Assembly: GCA_027604665.1 (NCBI GenBank)
Contig: JADGIZ010000606.1
Location: 1 to 11,216 of the forward strand
DNA length: 11,216 nt
Reading direction: 5' to 3'
Origin: Polyrhizophydium stewartii
Lineage: Eukaryota > Chytridiomycota > Chytridiomycetes > Rhizophydiales
In this document: positions 8,001-11,216 of the stretch, one piece after another
Numbering within the stretch: the first letter of the stretch is position 1
Layout: each line of letters starts with the position of its first letter
The notes under the pieces: model-generated
Databases searched by the model: none
What the model was told of the DNA's origin: nothing
The model's input: the letters and a program-made list of their open reading frames with translations, nothing else
Translations under genes and position numbers: made by a program

Positions 8001-10292
8001 GCACGAAACGGTCGCTGAGCTTTCTCGCAGGCAAGAGCAAGTCGGGCAAGCGGATGCCGTTGTCCTCTCCAGGCCGGTGCATTCGCAGCTTGCGAAGACT
8101 GAGCCGGCTGGGCTTGCTTGCGATGAGCTACAGGCTTGCATCCCGACGCTCGCGCGGTCGGCGGTCGGCAAGGTCAAGGAGATTGTCGACAAGATCGAGG
8201 AATCTACCAAGCCTGGTGCTTCCGTCGACACACCTGCCCAGTCGCCCGGCAAGAAATCGAGTAAGCTGGCCTCTGCAATTGGCGCAATGCGTTACGACGA
8301 CAAAATCAATGGTGTCATGTTTGGTGATCTCGTTTCTCGCGAAGAAACGCAGGTTGATCTGGTGCGTGCCTCAGTTGCTGCAGACGGGATGCCCGATCTG
8401 CATATGCGATGCTGACAGTGGGACCCCAGGCTACCGCGCCGCAACAGACGGTCTTCCCACAGCCTCCGCTGACCGTTCGCAACATGCATGTTGTGGAGCA
8501 CCGCACGATCGAGCCAAAGATCCTGGACGAGCATGACCAGCACGGCAGCTTCGAAGCATCGCCTGCCCCAGAGTACGGCGGCCCGAGTGCAGCCAGCCCA
8601 CGGGCCGATCCGCTTCTCATGGCGCACTTTGGCCTCGCAGGCGGCCCGCGCATCCCACGCAGCCGCTCATCGCGCAAGCCAGATGCCGCGCTCGTCAAGT
8701 TTGGCACCACAAAGCCTGGCGGCAAGCAGCAGACATACGTGGTCGAGGACGTCGAGGAGGCTGTGCTTGACCGCGCGGTCGACCAGGCGCTCGCGCAGGC
8801 GCTGTGCGACAAGTCGTCGGCGCCTGGCGCCAGCATCACGGCAGCCGTGGCGGCGCTGCAGCGGATCGAGCGCGAGAGCAGCACGGGTGCGGCTGGCCCT
8901 GGTGCCGATGCACGGCGCTCGAGCGTCGGCTCGCTGTGGCGCCGGATCGCAGGCATGGGCCGTGCGGCAAGTGGCAGGGCCGATGCCGCGGCGGAGCCGC
9001 GATCCGTCCCGCAGCCTGCAGCGCCGGCGAAGCAAGGCGGCGCGATGGGGCTGGTGCAGCGACTGTTCAAGGACGCATCGGCACCGCAGCTGCGCGGGAC
9101 GTCGGCTCAGACGCGGCCCAGGCTCGACGCGGCGGCATCGGCACACGCACTCGGCCAGACGGCCGACTCGCACGCCGTGCTTGACGATGCGAGCCACGCC
9201 GCATCGACCGATCCGCTTGCCGCCGGCGCGCACACACCAGACGGCGAGAGCTGGGAAGGCTTCTTGAAGCGATGCGAGCAGCTCAAGCAGCAGCACTTGC
9301 AATCGCTTGCGGACCGCGAGGCGTGGGTTGCAGAGCGCACGCAGCTGCTGCACGATCTCGAAGAGGTCAAAGTGGCGCACAAGCGCAGCGCCGACGAGGT
9401 GCGCGGGCTGCTGCAGACTGTGCTCAAGCTCGAGACGGACAAGATTGTGCTCGAGTCTGCGCTGCGGAGCGTCAGCGCGCTTCGCAAGCGATCCAAGGAC
9501 AAGATTGCGCGGCTCGAGGGCGACCTTGAGAGCAGCGCGGCCGAGGTCGAGCGCGCGCACGGCGCGATCGAGGCGCTCGAGGCTGAGGCGGAGGTGCTCC
9601 GCACACAGCTGCGCGAGGCGGGCCAGATGCACGAGCAAGTGCAGGGCAGGATGCAGCTGGTTGCCGCCGAGACTTTGAAGCTTTGGAGCGTAATTGGATC
9701 CCAGCCTCCACCTGGAGAGCCTCTCTCGCGCAGCGCGATCAGGGCGACGACTCCTTCAGGCGACGCTGCCGGCGCGGCAGCGCAATCGGCGCGAGCCTCG
9801 GTGTCACTTGGCGAGGGCAATGGAGCTGATTTAGCTTCTGGAGATGCGATTGACAGCGCGCTTGTAAGCCTGCGCGCAGTGGCGGCCGAGATGGGCCGCA
9901 TCATGGTCGGCGTGCGCCAGCGCGACGAGTTTGTGGAGGAGCAGGCACGCGTGCTGCGGCTCGTCGAGGCGGCGCACACCGAGACGCACAACGAGTACCA
10001 GCGCGCACTGGAGGAGCGCGACAAGTTTGTTGCGGTGCAGCGGCGCGCGGTCAAGCAGCTTGAGGACAACCTCGAGGTCCAGACGCGCGAGTATGCGCGC
10101 ATGCTGGGCGAGCGCGATGCGACGATCCAGCGGCTGCGGCGCGCGGCGGGCAAGCTTCAGGCGATGCGCATTCTGCGAGTAGGCGCACACAGCCTGCGTG
10201 CACGTCATGGCGCTGCGGCGGTCTCTGGCCCTGTTGAGGCCGCGGGCGACATCGAGAGCGACAGCAGCGAGAGCGAGTCCGCGGAGCAATAA
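2069..10292 (+). CDS. Giant coiled-coil protein of unknown function, three exons, 2,695 residues
   Basis: I do not recognise this protein. The spliced model is 2069-2783, 2852-8361, 8430-10292; all phases agree. The start sits in the strong context GCCACCATGTG. Residues 1-240 are Ser/Pro/Ala-rich and disordered with many SP/TP sites. A helical segment precedes a long coiled coil from about 409 to 1290, with a short EAA-rich linker near residues 590-630. Residues 1329-1448 form an acidic, Ser-rich hinge. A second coiled coil runs about 1476-1970. Residues 2050-2200 are less coil-like and span the last intron. Further coils occupy about 2349-2496 and 2549-2659, and the tail ends in acidic serines. 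No motor head, kinase, membrane segment or zinc motif is visible. The architecture resembles golgins, centrosomal or spindle-pole rods and myosin tails, but that is composition, not homology. Two copies of a 146-codon block lie in the first rod. If intron 2 is not spliced, the frame ends at 8415. Confidence 0.8.
2784..2851 (+). other. Coiled-coil gene intron 1 (68 nt) with tandem acceptors
   Basis: The donor is CAG/GTCCGT at 2784, phase 1. A CTGAC branch-like element lies at 2830-2834. Two CAG acceptors, ending at 2842 and 2851, are 9 nt apart and both in phase, so they would differ by three Ala residues. The second has the better distance from the branch point. Without splicing, the first exon's frame stops about 17 nt past the donor. 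Confidence 0.75.
3976..4002 (+). repeat. Three 9-bp tandem repeats inside the coiled-coil gene
   Basis: Three perfect copies of gccgaagcc encode an Ala/Glu run. The run lies in a short linker rich in Ala and Pro that interrupts the first rod and is probably a slippage-prone site. Confidence 0.85.
4357..4795 (+). repeat. Internal direct duplication, copy 1
   Basis: This 439-bp block (residues 741-886) recurs at 5281-5719 with no gaps and about 17 mismatches by eye, roughly 96% identity. By my count about nine differences are silent and eight change an amino acid, which is fewer replacements than expected from neutral drift. It encodes coiled-coil sequence including the CHAKIKEQ motif. Confidence 0.95.
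5281..5719 (+). repeat. Internal direct duplication, copy 2
   Basis: Partner of the block at 4357-4795, offset by exactly 924 bp, which is 308 codons and 44 heptads. It covers residues 1049-1194. It carries CHARIKEQ in place of CHAKIKEQ and an Arg-to-Cys change shortly after ECADAKSAEIAV. Identity ends abruptly at both edges, which suggests segmental duplication or gene conversion. Confidence 0.95.
8362..8429 (+). other. Coiled-coil gene intron 2 (68 nt)
   Basis: The donor is CTG/GTGCGT at 8362, phase 0, and the acceptor is ACCCCAG ending at 8429, phase 0. CTGAC at 8412-8416 lies 14 nt before the acceptor. Splicing joins ETQVDL to ATAPQQTV and keeps the frame open to 10292. The closer ACAG ending at 8418 is out of phase. 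The alternative is two genes, one ending at 8415 and another starting at 8409 or 8484. Confidence 0.7.
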
Positions 10293-10293
10293 A
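10288..10293 (+). terminator. AATAAA polyadenylation hexamer overlapping the stop codon
   Basis: The stop codon TAA at 10290-10292 is embedded in a perfect AATAAA. This is the canonical eukaryotic poly(A) signal and would give a very short 3' UTR, which fits the 84-bp gap to the next start codon. A single hexamer is weak evidence alone. Confidence 0.45.
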
Positions 10294-10298
10294 TGCAT

Positions 10299-10314
10299 GT
10301 GCGCATATGCGCAC
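10299..10314. repeat. 16-bp perfect palindrome between the coiled-coil and Bem1-like genes
   Basis: GTGCGCATATGCGCAC is its own reverse complement. Short flanks ATGC (10293) and GCAT (10315) extend the symmetry with a two-base bulge. It lies between tandem genes, where it could be a dimeric factor site for the downstream promoter or part of 3'-end formation. Confidence 0.8.
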
Positions 10315-10376
10315 GCATGGTACTCGCGCGTCGCAGTTGAAGGGCGGCGAGCTGCACCTTGACGGCGCAGCGACGC

Positions 10377-11141
10377 ATGGGCTTCTTCAGCAGCAAGGAC
10401 AAGACGCGGTCCGGGTCCGGGGCCACGGGGCCGGCGCCCTTGCCCGCACAGCCCATCCAGTTCCAGCCGCCTCCACAGCAGCCGCAGCCGCCGGTGGCGA
10501 CGCCGCCCGGACCGGGCGGGTCGCGGCAGCTGAGCATTGCGCCGGTGCGCGGGTCGTCGCACCCGGCGGGCATCTTCAACATGCCGCCCAAGAAGGTCGT
10601 GCGGGCCAACAAGTCGTACACGGCGCGCTTCGCGGGCGAGCTGTCGTTCGAGAAGGGCGACTTCTTCTACGTGGGTGCCCGCGCCCGGCCCCCGTCACCG
10701 CCGTCACCGCCGCCGCCGCCGCAGTCGCAGTCGCAGTCGCAGTCGTCACCTTCGCGGCCGTGGCGCGGAAGAGACGAGAACGCCGCAGCGGCCGCCCGCC
10801 GGCCCGCCGCGGTGCACGGGCCCGTGCAGGCGGCCGCTTCCGCCCGCAGCGGGCACGCCGCAGGCAGTGCCGGCCCCACGCCGGCCACTGCAGCCACCCG
10901 CCCCTGCCGGCGCTGCCGCCCGCCGCCGTGCGGGTCCTGCGCTGCGCCGCCGCCCGTGCCGCCCGCAGGCGCTGCGGTTTCGTGCGGGGTCCGAGGCGTG
11001 ACCCGCCGCCGGCCCGCCCGCCGCCCTCTGCCCGCTGCGCAGTCGCGGACGCCGCAGCCGTGCGCGGGGCCCGCGCCTGCCGCGGCTGCCTTCCCGCCCG
11101 CTGCCGCTCGATCGCCTGCGACGGTGCCTGCCTGCTCCAGA

Positions 11142-11174
<33 letters not shown>

Positions 11175-11216
11175 AGCGACGGCACGCTCGTGTGCGACTG
11201 CATCGGAGAGCGCCGC
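10377..11216 (+). CDS. BEM1: Bem1/Scd2-like cell polarity scaffold, N-terminal part only
   Basis: Bem1 family proteins scaffold Cdc42, its exchange factor and PAK kinases at growth sites, with two SH3 domains, a PX domain and a PB1 domain. Here only the first exon, 10377-10670 (98 residues), is supported. Residues 1-70 are Pro/Gln-rich and disordered. From about residue 70, PPKKVVRANKSYTARF and then GELSFEKGDFFY match the first half of the fungal Bem1 first SH3 domain (yeast KVIKAKYSYQAQ, then ELSFMEGEFFYV). The ALYDY position reads ANKSY, which is divergent. Right after FFY comes the donor-like GTGGGT at 10671. The frame stays open to the window edge, but the later residues are low-complexity Pro/Ala/Gly/Arg with no Trp-Tyr core of an SH3 domain. 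The other domains would lie past the edge. An upstream in-frame ATG at 10293 is closed by TGA at 10338, so 10377 is the likely start. Confidence 0.7.
10692..10745 (+). repeat. Compound microsatellite: CCG/CCGTCA run, then four cagtcg units
   Basis: Two CCGTCA units and a CCG run at about 10692-10721 pass directly into four perfect cagtcg copies at 10722-10745. In the Bem1-like frame this reads as a Pro/Ser run followed by Gln-Ser repeats. Confidence 0.85.
11142..11174 (+). repeat. (GGC)11 trinucleotide array
   Basis: Eleven uninterrupted GGC triplets read as polyglycine on the plus frame or polyproline on the other strand. Such arrays are length-variable and hard to assemble. Confidence 0.9.

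Larger units (their letters stand above)
10671..11216 (+). other. GC-rich low-complexity stretch, probable intron or assembly-problem region
   Basis: It begins at a GTGGGT donor inside the SH3 domain. It holds CCG and CCGTCA runs, a cagtcg array and a GGC array. No CTGAC or CTAAC branch-like sequence was found, unlike the short introns in this window. No frame on either strand resembles SH3 remainder or another known domain. The frame continuing from the Bem1-like exon is open throughout, as expected where stop codons are rare at this GC content. Confidence 0.5.

Noticed and set aside
6449..8100. Myosin heavy chain or kinesin identity for the coiled-coil protein
   Set aside because: No P-loop, switch motifs or motor domain occur anywhere in the reading frame. 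Similarity would be limited to generic heptad sequence.
6449..8536. 695-codon open frame overlapping the giant gene in a shifted frame
   Set aside because: Its length is striking, but the product is Ser/Arg-rich with no heptads or domain. The GC-rich, repetitive codon use of the coiled coil explains the lack of stops.
10377..10400. N-myristoylation of the Bem1-like start (MGFFSSK)
   Set aside because: Gly2, Ser6 and Lys7 fit the pattern, but Phe directly after Gly is disfavoured by the usual consensus, so I do not claim it.
10667..11203. 178-codon minus-strand frame starting with a polyproline run
   Set aside because: The polyproline is the GGC array read backwards and the rest is low complexity. 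There is no splice pattern or domain support.

Overview
The window looks like compact, very GC-rich nuclear DNA from a fungus, most likely an early-diverging (chytrid-like) lineage. The grounds are: spliceosomal introns of roughly 66-110 nt that nearly all carry a CTGAC/CTGAT branch-point-like element shortly before a CAG acceptor; a fungal Bem1/Scd2-type SH3 start; and a TTC5/STRAP homologue, a gene I associate with animals and flagellated or early fungi rather than with yeasts. The lineage call is inference. No bacterial operon, rRNA, tRNA, mobile element, virus or CRISPR signal was seen.

Layout. (1) Positions 1-1888, minus strand: a six-exon TTC5-like gene whose 3' end runs off the left edge. 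It has TPR repeats and the start of the C-terminal OB-fold. All exon phases agree, and one intron fits best as a GC-AG intron. (2) Positions 1889-2068: a 180-bp divergent promoter region with a CCAAT box, an E2F/MBF-like GGCGGGAAA element and an upstream ATG. (3) Positions 2069-10292, plus strand: a three-exon gene for a predicted 2,695-residue coiled-coil protein that I do not recognise. Its ends are disordered, an acidic hinge divides the rod, and it contains a 439-bp internal direct duplication exactly 924 bp (308 codons, 44 heptads) apart. A Cys motif in this segment recurs only at multiples of seven residues. (4) Positions 10293-10376: an 84-bp gap with AATAAA fused to the stop codon and a 16-bp perfect palindrome. 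(5) Position 10377 to the right edge, plus strand: the start of a Bem1/Scd2-like polarity scaffold whose first SH3 domain breaks off at a GTGGGT donor, followed by about 546 nt of low-complexity GC-rich sequence with no recognisable SH3 remainder.

How the genes might relate. TTC5 in animals reads nascent tubulin chains and triggers tubulin mRNA decay. Bem1 scaffolds Cdc42 polarity signalling. A giant coiled-coil rod is the usual architecture of cytoskeletal, centrosomal or Golgi tethers. A shared cytoskeletal theme is therefore possible, but adjacency in a fungal genome is weak evidence. The most novel item is the giant coiled-coil protein with its heptad-locked internal duplication and Cys ladder.
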